This document shows positions 57,332-64,000 of a DNA stretch of 64,000 nt, piece by piece. Position 1 is the stretch's first letter. Each line of letters starts with the position of its first letter. The notes beneath the pieces are model-generated. The model searched no databases. It had not been told where the DNA came from and saw nothing but the letters and a program-made list of their open reading frames with translations. The DNA comes from a virus: positions 1 to 64,000 of IMG/VR virus record IMGVR_UViG_3300050821_000708. One strand, given 5' to 3'. The position numbers and the translations under genes were made by a program.

Positions 57332-58351
57332 CTACGTCTTGGCCTTCGCGTGTACCTCTCGCGACTCCAAGATGCGACGACCATTGTGGACGACGTAGTA
57401 CTCCACTGTCACGTACCAAGCGCCATTGCGGTAGGTCAGCGTGTCCGCGTTGACGGTGCCGTACTTCTTCCGCATCACAGCGAGGAAGGCCTGACCGTCC
57501 TGACGCCGGACGTTGATCTTCTGAGACCGCTCCAACTTGTGGCGCTCCCTCCATCGACGCTGACGCTCAGCGTTGGCACGACGTGAGTCCTCCTTGCGCA
57601 GGAGGCGACGCTGCTCAGCCAACTTCCCTCGGATGGCCTGACTCTTGCCAACGAAGTTACCCGGGCCGAGCGTTCCGCTCAGGTCTCGATGAGCCTTCCA
57701 CGCCTCGTCTCGCCACGCTCGCCATTCCTGCAACTGAGGCAAGAACGCGGCCTTCGACAACTCGGTGCTAGCCAGCGCCCGCAGGTCAGACGGGAAGTCA
57801 TCCATAGCGGCGCTGATCTTCGGGTCGCCCGGAACTTGGTAGGACCGCATCCGCATGGCCTCAAACCCGCGCTCCAGACCCTTCTGGAAGAAGTGCTGCC
57901 CCGGCTGACCCTTGATCATCACTGGGCGGACAGGGTGATCCGAGCCCGGGGGAACCCACGAGGCTTCATACAGGTTCGGAGCGCCCCACGCGGTAGGCGG
58001 CAGGATCTTGGCCAGATACGGACCACCTCCGCCATAGACGCCTGTCCCTTGGTCCACATAGACCGCGTACGGGGCCGTAGAGCCCACGGCAGCGTAGACA
58101 CGGGCTCCGCCAGCGGTGCGCCGATATCGGGGCGTCGTGGAGGTGATGGACTCCTTGAGCGGCTTGCCATAGTGCGCCCATCGGGGACGCTTGTTCACCG
58201 GAGCCTCGGCCTCGACGCCTCGCTTGGTGGCGTTGGCGAACCGGGCAGCCCATCCGTAGACAGGTGCCCCGGGCATGAACAGGACTTGGCCGTGCGCCTC
58301 TACGACGAAGACAGCGCCCTTGCCGAAGTTCCTTCTCGCTGAGATAGGCAT
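57332..58351 (-). CDS. HK97 gp10-like tail completion protein
   Basis: Seen: 339 aa from ATG at 58351 (MPISARRNFGKG); repeat site 35 abuts the start and no clear ribosome binding site is left, so translation may be coupled to the gene upstream. HYGKPLKESI and VGSTAPYAVYVDQGTGVYGG are gp10-type motifs. A long Arg/Lys-rich helical extension (about 205-300) is unusual for the family. Confidence 0.82.
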   Translation of the reverse strand: MPISARRNFGKGAVFVVEAHGQVLFMPGAPVYGWAARFANATKRGVEAEAPVNKRPRWAHYGKPLKESITSTTPRYRRTAGGARVYAAVGSTAPYAVYVDQGTGVYGGGGPYLAKILPPTAWGAPNLYEASWVPPGSDHPVRPVMIKGQPGQHFFQKGLERGFEAMRMRSYQVPGDPKISAAMDDFPSDLRALASTELSKAAFLPQLQEWRAWRDEAWKAHRDLSGTLGPGNFVGKSQAIRGKLAEQRRLLRKEDSRRANAERQRRWRERHKLERSQKINVRRQDGQAFLAVMRKKYGTVNADTLTYRNGAWYVTVEYYVVHNGRRILESREVHAKAKT

Positions 58352-58352
58352 G

Positions 58353-58364
58353 GTTTCTGGAAAC
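58353..58364 (+). repeat. GTTTC-N2-GAAAC site 35
   Basis: GTTTCTGGAAAC filling the whole space between the upstream stop and the start codon of the gp10-like gene; it overlaps where a ribosome binding site would be. Confidence 0.9.
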
Positions 58365-58883
58365 CTACAGTTCGACCGTGAAGGTCCATGTACCGCCGTA
58401 CTGGCCACCAAGCGGGCCATGCGGAGTCCATGAGCCGATGTTGATGCTCTCCCACGCTTCACAACTCAGAGCGCCGCACTGGATCAGCAGCATGTCAGAC
58501 ATCGACTGCATCGCCGCGACCATCACATCAGACGCCTTGGGTGCCTCGCCTTCCTCCTCGATGGGGATGCAGCGGACGACGCCAACTTCCAGCCCGAGTC
58601 GCAGGAGAGCAGCGCACTGACTCCCGTCGAAGGTTTCGCTGATGGCGACGGGAGTCACGTCAGTGACGCGCACCCACAACTGGGAGCACGGAGTGTCCTC
58701 AGGGCCGCAGTCGTCAGTCTCGTCCCCGGGGTCCGGGTCGAAGGGGACGTAGGAAGCCCCGATAGTGAGCCCGTATGAGCAGATCCCCTCGATTGCCATT
58801 CCGACGCAACCCGTGAAATTCAGCAGGGCATCATGCAGTCGCTCCTCGGGGGTGATCCCGGTTTCGTCGGAACCGACTGTCAT
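58365..58883 (-). CDS. tail terminator / neck-type protein
   Basis: Seen: 172 aa, ATG at 58883 with leader ACAGATAGG (the early-gene leader, here in the late block). LHDALLNFTGCVGMAIEGIC and a C-terminal WTFTVEL strand fit connector/terminator proteins. Cys-rich. Position before the gp10-like gene supports this. Confidence 0.75.
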   Translation of the reverse strand: MTVGSDETGITPEERLHDALLNFTGCVGMAIEGICSYGLTIGASYVPFDPDPGDETDDCGPEDTPCSQLWVRVTDVTPVAISETFDGSQCAALLRLGLEVGVVRCIPIEEEGEAPKASDVMVAAMQSMSDMLLIQCGALSCEAWESINIGSWTPHGPLGGQYGGTWTFTVEL

Positions 58884-58926
58884 GGCAAACCTATCTGTAC
58901 GTGGAACCCCAGTGTATTGAGGCGGA

Positions 58927-59382
58927 TCAGTGCTTTGGGTGGCCCTTGCCCTTGGACGGGCTTGTGCTGCCCCGAGCCGTGACTCTTGGGCTGGTGACTG
59001 TTGACCTTTTTGGGGGCGTCACGACCTGTGGAATCAGTACGAATCGTGTCGGGACGGCGATGCCGTGAGCCCGGAGGTACTGCAAGACAGCCCGGAGGTC
59101 AGCGGCGGACTGGTCGGCGCGAGCGAGGAGAATGGCTCGCTCTTTGGAATCCTCGGCTGCTCGCTGATCAGCGGCGTGTTGTCGAGCGACGATCTCAGCG
59201 ATCAACACGGAGTTCTGCGCGGTGACGATCTCGTTCTGCTGCGTGACGATCTTGCTCTGCTGGGCAAGATTGTCGCGCTCCGTGGCCGCGTGTAGGCCAC
59301 TCCAGACGACGAAGATCACGAGTGCCAGTCCTGCCAGAGCAGCGACGAGACGCCAACCGAGTACACGAGGTTGTTCAGACAT
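58927..59382 (-). CDS. membrane-anchored coiled-coil protein
   Basis: Seen: 151 aa from ATG at 59382 after GGGAG. One N-terminal membrane helix (about 10-28: VAALAGLALVIFVVWSGL), then a long coiled coil (about 30-100) and a basic Ser/Thr/Lys tail. Could be a spanin-like or lysis accessory protein, given neighbouring lysis genes. Not certain. Confidence 0.78.
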   Translation of the reverse strand: MSEQPRVLGWRLVAALAGLALVIFVVWSGLHAATERDNLAQQSKIVTQQNEIVTAQNSVLIAEIVARQHAADQRAAEDSKERAILLARADQSAADLRAVLQYLRAHGIAVPTRFVLIPQVVTPPKRSTVTSPRVTARGSTSPSKGKGHPKH

Positions 59383-59395
59383 AGGAACTCCCTGA

Positions 59396-59674
59396 TCAGA
59401 CAGTCCCGCTCGCCTTGAGCGCGACACCGATCACAGCCAACAGTACCGCGCCGATGACGAGGCTCTGCCCCCATACCAGCCAGCGCTGGTGGGAGCCGAT
59501 CATCTTCCACACGGCCTTCTGGTCCGAACCGTAGACATCCTTGCGAACGTAGTTGTCGCTGACATCCTTGCGGACCTCTTTGATCTCTGCCGTGAACTCC
59601 TTCATGGCAGAGGTCAACTGTGTCATCGTGGAATTGAGCACAGCGATGTGCTCGTTACTCGTCAACTCCGGCAT
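59396..59674 (-). CDS. holin-like protein with C-terminal membrane helix
   Basis: Seen: 92 aa, ATG at 59674 (TGATG). Coiled-coil N-terminus (LTSAMKEFTAEIKEVRKDV) and one C-terminal membrane helix (LVWGQSLVIGAVLLAVIGVA). Layout seen in small phage lysis proteins (hemolysin XhlA-like). May work with the holin at 60534. Confidence 0.75.
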   Translation of the reverse strand: MPELTSNEHIAVLNSTMTQLTSAMKEFTAEIKEVRKDVSDNYVRKDVYGSDQKAVWKMIGSHQRWLVWGQSLVIGAVLLAVIGVALKASGTV

Positions 59675-60528
59675 CAAATCGACCCTTCAAATGGAGATCC
59701 CACGGGGACCGCGCTGGTGCGGCGAGGGCCGCGCTTGTTCGGATTGAAGACCTGCGCGTTACGCGTCGGGGATCCCACCGGATTCCACTTGAGGATGAAC
59801 TGGTCCACGATGTCGATGCCGGTCAAGCCGTTCGGGAACAGGCCAGCCTGAATGGTGAATGAGACACCATTGCGGACCACGTTGGTGACACCACGCGGCA
59901 GCGAGCACTTGCCCTTGGGGACACACGCCTGCGCGAACTCGATTGCGAGGTAGGCGACGGCGAGCCTGCCATCCTCAGCGACCGGGTACGACTTGCTGTA
60001 GGTGATCGAGTAGGTGCCGACCTCAGTGTCAGGCAGGTCAAGGTTCTGGACAGTCGGGATCGGAGACGGGCCGACACCCTGCCACACCAGCAGATGACCG
60101 TCATCCAGTCGCCAGTCGCCATTGGCCAGATCGACGGTAGACCCGTTGATCAGGAACTCCTCGATGTATCCGACCGGGCCGGGAATGTCGATCTCGCTCT
60201 GGGGCGTGCAGACCGCTCCACAGCCACAGGTGTTGCGCCAGACACCGTTCTCATCGACGTTGGGCTGCCAGCCGCCGACAGCGATGCCGAAGCGGTACGG
60301 GGCGAGCCCTCCGGGGAGCCAGATGTAGGGGTTCCAGAAATCTCCGCAGGCGCAGAGTTTGCGCCCGACACAGGGTCGGATCGTGATGGGGCACGTTCCG
60401 ACCCTGTAGTTGGTGAGCATTTGCAGGGCTGACGTGGCGAGCATGAGGGAGCGCTCCTTGACCGAGATGTCAAAGGCGTCCCACTTATCGCCCAGACAAG
60501 CAGGGTCCGCTTCCCACACGCACGTCAT
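59674..60528 (-). CDS. head-tail adaptor
   Basis: Seen: 284 aa. WEADPACLGDKWDAFD, NYRVGTCPITIRPCVG and Cys-rich loops (CACGDFW, TCGCGAVC) match actinophage head-to-tail adaptor proteins. Lies, unusually, between lysis genes rather than beside the portal. Confidence 0.82.
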   Translation of the reverse strand: MTCVWEADPACLGDKWDAFDISVKERSLMLATSALQMLTNYRVGTCPITIRPCVGRKLCACGDFWNPYIWLPGGLAPYRFGIAVGGWQPNVDENGVWRNTCGCGAVCTPQSEIDIPGPVGYIEEFLINGSTVDLANGDWRLDDGHLLVWQGVGPSPIPTVQNLDLPDTEVGTYSITYSKSYPVAEDGRLAVAYLAIEFAQACVPKGKCSLPRGVTNVVRNGVSFTIQAGLFPNGLTGIDIVDQFILKWNPVGSPTRNAQVFNPNKRGPRRTSAVPVGSPFEGSI

Positions 60529-60533
60529 GGGGG

Positions 60534-60923
60534 TCAGCCTACCGCAGGATCAGCCACAGGCTGGTTTCCAGAAACCGGCGGTTCGTCCGGTTCGTCCGGT
60601 GCGTCAGCCTGCGAGCCACTCACCGAGGAGATATCCAGTCCGCCGTCAGTCGCCGGATTGTAAACCTCGCTCGACACCACTTGACCCGTGACGATCGGTG
60701 TAGAAGGAAGGGAGTTCAGGTTCAGATTGGCCAGCGTCAACACATGGGCGATGCCGGATAGACCAGCAAGGACCATGATCAGGAAAGCCGCATCAATGTT
60801 GTCGATGTGACCCTTGGCCAGCAGGTAGGAGACCGTCCCGGCACCGAAGGTAACCGAGAGCAGGCCGATGACGTACGCGAGAACGCGTAGCCAGAGCGGG
60901 AGGCGAACAGTGTTGTCGTCCAT
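60534..60923 (-). CDS. holin
   Basis: Seen: 129 aa from ATG at 60923 (TGATG with the endolysin). Two membrane helices (about 10-35 and 43-65), short N-terminus, polar disordered C-terminal tail ending in VSGN (site 36). Directly follows the endolysin, fitting a class II-type holin. Confidence 0.82.
   Translation of the reverse strand: MDDNTVRLPLWLRVLAYVIGLLSVTFGAGTVSYLLAKGHIDNIDAAFLIMVLAGLSGIAHVLTLANLNLNSLPSTPIVTGQVVSSEVYNPATDGGLDISSVSGSQADAPDEPDEPPVSGNQPVADPAVG
60564..60575 (+). repeat. GTTTC-N2-GAAAC site 36
   Basis: GTTTCCAGAAAC on plus; VSGN near the C-terminus of the holin. Confidence 0.9.
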
Positions 60924-62134
60924 CAGGCGACACCCTTCCAATCAGCGGTGGTGCTCCGAGCGGCCTTTCCGCGCGGAGTCATGAGCGGGTACAGGCTACC
61001 GAGGTTGGCAGCGTAGTGCTTGATCAGACCGACCTGCTGGTCGGCAGCGGCCTTCTGCTGAGCCGTCATGGTCGGCGGCTTGACGATGACCTGCTTGGAC
61101 TTGGAGAAGGCGATCAGGGCTGCCCTGCTCGGGAAGTTCAAGACATCACCGTCGATGTTCGCACCGTGAGTGTCCTGCACGTAGCCGAACTGCTGGACCT
61201 TCCACGGAGCAACCACGTTCGGCTGTCCCGGAGGGTTGTTCGGGTCAGCGGGCCAGAAGGCATCCCCGTAGTTGGAACTCTGATCGATCTGCTTCCAGAA
61301 GTACAGGTTGCAGTACAGCGCCACGATGTGGAGCGGCTGCTTGGCCTGCAATCGGCTGAGCGATCGATCCTTCTCGTCGCTGCTCGGCCATGCGCCCTTG
61401 TAGGCCTCCCAGTCGTAGGAGAGCCAGTCAGTGTCTCCCAGAGACGGGATCTTGGACAGGAAGAAGTCCACCTGACTCTCGGCGCTGACGCCGACCTGCG
61501 CGGCGCTGTGACCGAACATGTAGTAGTTGACGACTGCCTTGATGGAACGTGCCCACGCGGCCTGCGCTGCGGCCTTGGGATTGACGTACCAGACGACCTT
61601 GCCTGAGGAGTCCTTGTAGACCTCAGTGAGTTTGATACCCACCCAGTCGGGGACGAAGTTCAGGGACGGCGCTACGTCCTGATACGCCGAGATGTCGATT
61701 CCGCGAAGCATGGATGCCTCCTGTGGGGCTGGAACGGTGTAGAGGACCGGCTTCACGTGATGCCAGTAGTCGAACGGTGCGACTCTCTCCTCGTAGTGGA
61801 GATGCGGTCCGGTGACGTTGCCTTCTGCGCCAGACGTACCAATGCGCTGGCCAGCAGCGACGTGCTGACCGATGGAGACGCTGAATGCCTCCATGTGCGC
61901 GTAGAGATGACGTAGTTTCTGGCCCTTGTAGACCGACTCAATCATCACTTGGTGGTAGCCATACGCCGAACCTCCGACGTTGCCAGTACCGACAACCACC
62001 CCGTCATAGGTGGAGAAGATCGGAGTACCGACGGGACAGCCAAAGTCAACTCCAGTGTGGTATCCCGCCATGTAGTTCCCCGGCACACCGTATGCCAGTG
62101 TGATCGGGGTTCCACGAGGGACCGGAAGCACCAT
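60923..62134 (-). CDS. endolysin: M23 peptidase plus GH25-like lysozyme
   Basis: Seen: 403 aa, TGATG at 62134. M23 domain with zinc ligands GYHTGVDFG (H and D), HLYAH and GPHLHYE (about residues 20-125). Then a GH25-like domain from GIDISAYQ (about 147) with DWLSYDWEAYKG (catalytic acid pair). C-terminal helical segment. Cuts both peptide cross-links and glycan of the wall. Released by the adjacent holin. Confidence 0.92.
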   Translation of the reverse strand: MVLPVPRGTPITLAYGVPGNYMAGYHTGVDFGCPVGTPIFSTYDGVVVGTGNVGGSAYGYHQVMIESVYKGQKLRHLYAHMEAFSVSIGQHVAAGQRIGTSGAEGNVTGPHLHYEERVAPFDYWHHVKPVLYTVPAPQEASMLRGIDISAYQDVAPSLNFVPDWVGIKLTEVYKDSSGKVVWYVNPKAAAQAAWARSIKAVVNYYMFGHSAAQVGVSAESQVDFFLSKIPSLGDTDWLSYDWEAYKGAWPSSDEKDRSLSRLQAKQPLHIVALYCNLYFWKQIDQSSNYGDAFWPADPNNPPGQPNVVAPWKVQQFGYVQDTHGANIDGDVLNFPSRAALIAFSKSKQVIVKPPTMTAQQKAAADQQVGLIKHYAANLGSLYPLMTPRGKAARSTTADWKGVA

Positions 62135-63033
62135 CAGAACAGGCTTTCAGGCTTGACCTCGGACATGTAGTTCTCCACATCGGTCTTGACCTGCTCCACG
62201 ACCGACTCGATGGCCTTGATCCCACTCTCCACGATCTGGAGAACTCCCTCGGCGGTCGGACCCACAGGCGCAGGCGTCGGAGTCGGCTCAGGGGTCGGAG
62301 CAGGCACCGGCTCCGGCTGAGGAGTAGGCGAGGGAGCCGGTGCCGGTACGGGAACGGTGAACACGGTGCAATCGCCGTTCTGGCCGAGCAGAGCACCGAG
62401 GTCCGACCAGATCATCCAACCACGACCCTGAATGCCCCACGAGTCGCTCCACGAGTTCGTGAACCAGACACGCTTGTTCTCCACGTCGATCTCGTCCAGC
62501 ACGATCTCGTGACCACCGACGACGCTGCCGACCGGGGAGACCTGACCCTCAGGGGTCGTGTTCTCCATCAAGTCGTACCAGTTGATGCCGATGATGACCG
62601 GCTGCTTGGCCAAAGCCGCGAGCGTGGCGTTCAGCGAGAAGGCGTGCTGGTAGGCCGGGATCAGTCCCCGCTTCTTGAGCACCTTCGCGATGGCCAGACC
62701 GGAGCCACCGTTGTCGTTCGGCGGGTAGGGACCAAATCCGAGCGCGACTTCCTCGTCGGAGTAACACCCGAGCGCGTACTGCTCGTCCACGTCCGGGTTC
62801 TGGGTCAGCACGGACTCACCCACCGCTGGCCAGAAGGCTCCGGTGCCCAGTGCGCCGACGGCAGCGTTCGCGGTACACGAGCCGACCTCACCCTGATTGA
62901 AGACCGGAACGTAGCGCTCATGGCGAACGGAGACCAGCGCGGCGATCTCCTCGTCCGTGGGCTCCTCGATGGCGAAGTTGCGACTGAGTGGGTCGTGATC
63001 TACGAACCGGGCCAACTTGTAGGGAAATGTCAT
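62134..63033 (-). CDS. C1 papain-like cysteine peptidase (second lysin)
   Basis: Seen: 299 aa from ATG at 63033 with AAGGAGAG. Catalytic triad in order: FNQGEVGSCTANA (Cys), GGHEIVLD (His) and WFTNSWSDSWG (Asn). A Pro/Thr/Ala-rich linker (about 235-265) leads to a helical C-terminus. Likely a wall-peptide hydrolase or virion-associated entry enzyme. Pairs with the endolysin downstream. Confidence 0.88.
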   Translation of the reverse strand: MTFPYKLARFVDHDPLSRNFAIEEPTDEEIAALVSVRHERYVPVFNQGEVGSCTANAAVGALGTGAFWPAVGESVLTQNPDVDEQYALGCYSDEEVALGFGPYPPNDNGGSGLAIAKVLKKRGLIPAYQHAFSLNATLAALAKQPVIIGINWYDLMENTTPEGQVSPVGSVVGGHEIVLDEIDVENKRVWFTNSWSDSWGIQGRGWMIWSDLGALLGQNGDCTVFTVPVPAPAPSPTPQPEPVPAPTPEPTPTPAPVGPTAEGVLQIVESGIKAIESVVEQVKTDVENYMSEVKPESLF

Positions 63034-63051
63034 CGTGCTCTCCTTGCTGTG

Positions 63052-63063
63052 GTTTCTGGAAAC
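63052..63063 (+). repeat. GTTTC-N2-GAAAC site 37
   Basis: GTTTCTGGAAAC, intergenic, 18 nt upstream of the C1 peptidase start, just ahead of its ribosome binding site. Confidence 0.9.
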
Positions 63064-63075
63064 TCGTGTCACATT

Positions 63076-63834
63076 CTACGTGTCGTAGGCGTACCGCAGG
63101 CCATCAAGTCCGATGAATCCGCCAGCGGGTACAGCGACCAAAGTCTGAGAAGTTCCTGATGTCAGGAAGGAGACCATTCCAGCCGCCACAGCCGAGCCGT
63201 TGTAGATGCAACAACCCTGCACATCGTTGCCCGCTGGAAGGTATCCAGCCGGTTCCGTGAAGATGTTCGCGTTGGCAGCGACACCAGCCGCTGTGGTGGC
63301 CACTCCACGGAAGCGAACGAAGCCATCTTCGATCTTGTACTGGGGAACCTGCCACCCTCCGAGCGCCGCCCAGCCCGAGGACAGGGTGAGGTTCTGCCAG
63401 CCACCAGAGACAGGACTCGTGGTTGGGACAGCGCCTCGACCAGTCTCGTGCCACGCGACCAGAGTCTCGTCGTACTGGAACTCGACCCAGAACCGCGAGT
63501 TCTGCGGGATCGGAGGCTGGATGCCACGCTTGAAGTAGAACGTTCCCGGCATCACCAGACCCACGTTGTACGCGCCGGTCTGCAACACGATGCGGAGACG
63601 CTGACCCGGCATGAGGGTCGTGGATGGGGTGACGGTCACCGTGAGCGTCCCCGCTGCGGAGAAGGTGAACTTCCACGTGACGACGCCCGCGTTCAGCATC
63701 GGGTCAACAGTGACTGCTGTGGCTCCCGTGTACGGACCCTGCCAGCCGGAGTCGTTACCTCCAGCGAGAATGCCCGCGACGAGATAGGCCGTGTAGAAGT
63801 CGAGTGTTCCGGCCTTCGGAAGTGGGTTACCCAT
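63076..63834 (-). CDS. minor tail protein / fibre-like
   Basis: Seen: 252 aa, ATG at 63834. Beta-rich: VTWKFTFSAAGTLTVTVTPS, WVEFQYDETLVAWHETG and a C-terminal GGFIGLDGLRYAYDT. Carbohydrate-binding-like or collar domain; precedes the lysin genes. No family named. Confidence 0.75.
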   Translation of the reverse strand: MGNPLPKAGTLDFYTAYLVAGILAGGNDSGWQGPYTGATAVTVDPMLNAGVVTWKFTFSAAGTLTVTVTPSTTLMPGQRLRIVLQTGAYNVGLVMPGTFYFKRGIQPPIPQNSRFWVEFQYDETLVAWHETGRGAVPTTSPVSGGWQNLTLSSGWAALGGWQVPQYKIEDGFVRFRGVATTAAGVAANANIFTEPAGYLPAGNDVQGCCIYNGSAVAAGMVSFLTSGTSQTLVAVPAGGFIGLDGLRYAYDT

Positions 63835-63835
63835 G

Positions 63836-64000
63836 TCAGGCTCCGTGCGCTTGTAGGAACGCGATGATGTCAGCGTCCTTGGTCCCGGAGTAATTCACGG
63901 TATCAAGGATTGTCTGTTCGCTGTGGCCGTTCGGGCCAACGTTGACGATAGGTACACCAGCGCCACCGTTCGCCGCTGCTGCGAAGGCCGTCTGCTGGCT
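63836..64000 (-). CDS. tail-region protein, 5' end cut by window edge
   Basis: Seen: the last 54 codons plus stop of a minus-strand gene open to the right edge (ends YSGTKDADIIAFLQAHGA). Gly/Ala/Asn-rich. Its frame meets the left-edge gene frame exactly if the map is circular, but this is unproven. Confidence 0.6.
   Translation of the reverse strand, partial: SQQTAFAAAANGGAGVPIVNVGPNGHSEQTILDTVNYSGTKDADIIAFLQAHGA

Noticed and set aside
61915-61926. GTTTCTGGCCCT in the endolysin gene
   Set aside because: Right half-site absent.
1-64000. Integrase, transposase, toxin-antitoxin or R-M genes
   Set aside because: None recognised on either strand; lysogeny therefore cannot be claimed.
1-64000. 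Frequent CCGCTGGT/ACCAGCGG strings as Chi-like sites
   Set aside because: They follow from common Ala-Gly/Thr codon pairs and show no clear strand pattern.

Overview
The window is almost entirely one tailed double-stranded DNA phage (siphovirus type) of a high-GC actinobacterium. Evidence: HK97-type capsid, portal, terminase, tape measure and tail-chaperone genes; wall lysins rather than a Gram-negative lysis set; GC-rich codons with many GTG starts; an actinobacterial DUF3039 gene; and a ReqiPepy6 Gp37-like tail protein. No tRNA, integrase, transposase or CRISPR array was seen. The host genus cannot be fixed from the sequence.

Layout. From a divergent control region at 18.5-18.9 kb, a leftward (minus) late block runs to position 1: RHH protein, small terminase, two tiny Cys proteins, large terminase, a membrane peptide, a zinc protein, a glycosyltransferase, a DUF1360-like membrane protein, portal, a Nudix/prohead-protease fusion, tail fibres, a tail-tube-like protein, a collar-domain fibre, major capsid, and a second tail-tube-like paralogue. 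A second minus block fills 47.5-64 kb: tail protein, C1 cysteine peptidase, M23+GH25 endolysin, holin, head-tail adaptor, membrane proteins, tail completion proteins, frameshifted chaperones, tape measure, minor tail proteins. Both window ends lie inside minus-strand genes, so the two blocks are probably one late operon on a circular or permuted map, interrupted by the window edges.

The rightward early arm (18.9-47.6 kb) is a dense chain of small, mostly overlapping genes (ATGA, GTGA, TGATG junctions). Many encode small zinc-binding or membrane proteins. Among them are a MoxR AAA+ ATPase and a metallopeptidase/VWA partner, a VRR-NUC nuclease, a DUF2800 nuclease, a triple C2H2 protein, and an SSB followed by a strong terminator at 36.03 kb. 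The replication module follows: family A DNA polymerase, SNF2 helicase, HTH/zinc protein, primase-polymerase and RepA-like ATPase. The arm ends with three glycosyltransferase-like genes.

The main unexplained structure is a 12-bp inverted repeat, GTTTC-YR-GAAAC (centre CA, TG or CG), found 37 times across the whole window on both arms, about one per 1.7 kb; roughly 0.06 copies are expected by chance. Two copies sit at identical positions in two tandem leftward promoters in the divergent region. Others sit on stop codons, before ribosome binding sites or beside terminators, and over half are inside genes, where they are written in frame as VSGN, FLET or FPET. This resembles in concept the dispersed operator/stoperator network of cluster A mycobacteriophages, but with an unrelated sequence. 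Two ribbon-helix-helix genes flanking the divergent region are candidate binders.

A second family, the hairpin TGCGA-N3/4-TCGCA, is confined to 19.5-33.1 kb. A third is the leader ATCCAACAGATAGGA, which carries the ribosome binding site of many early genes. With a set of extended -10 promoters (TGN-TACGRT), these give the early arm a modular hairpin/promoter/leader/start layout.
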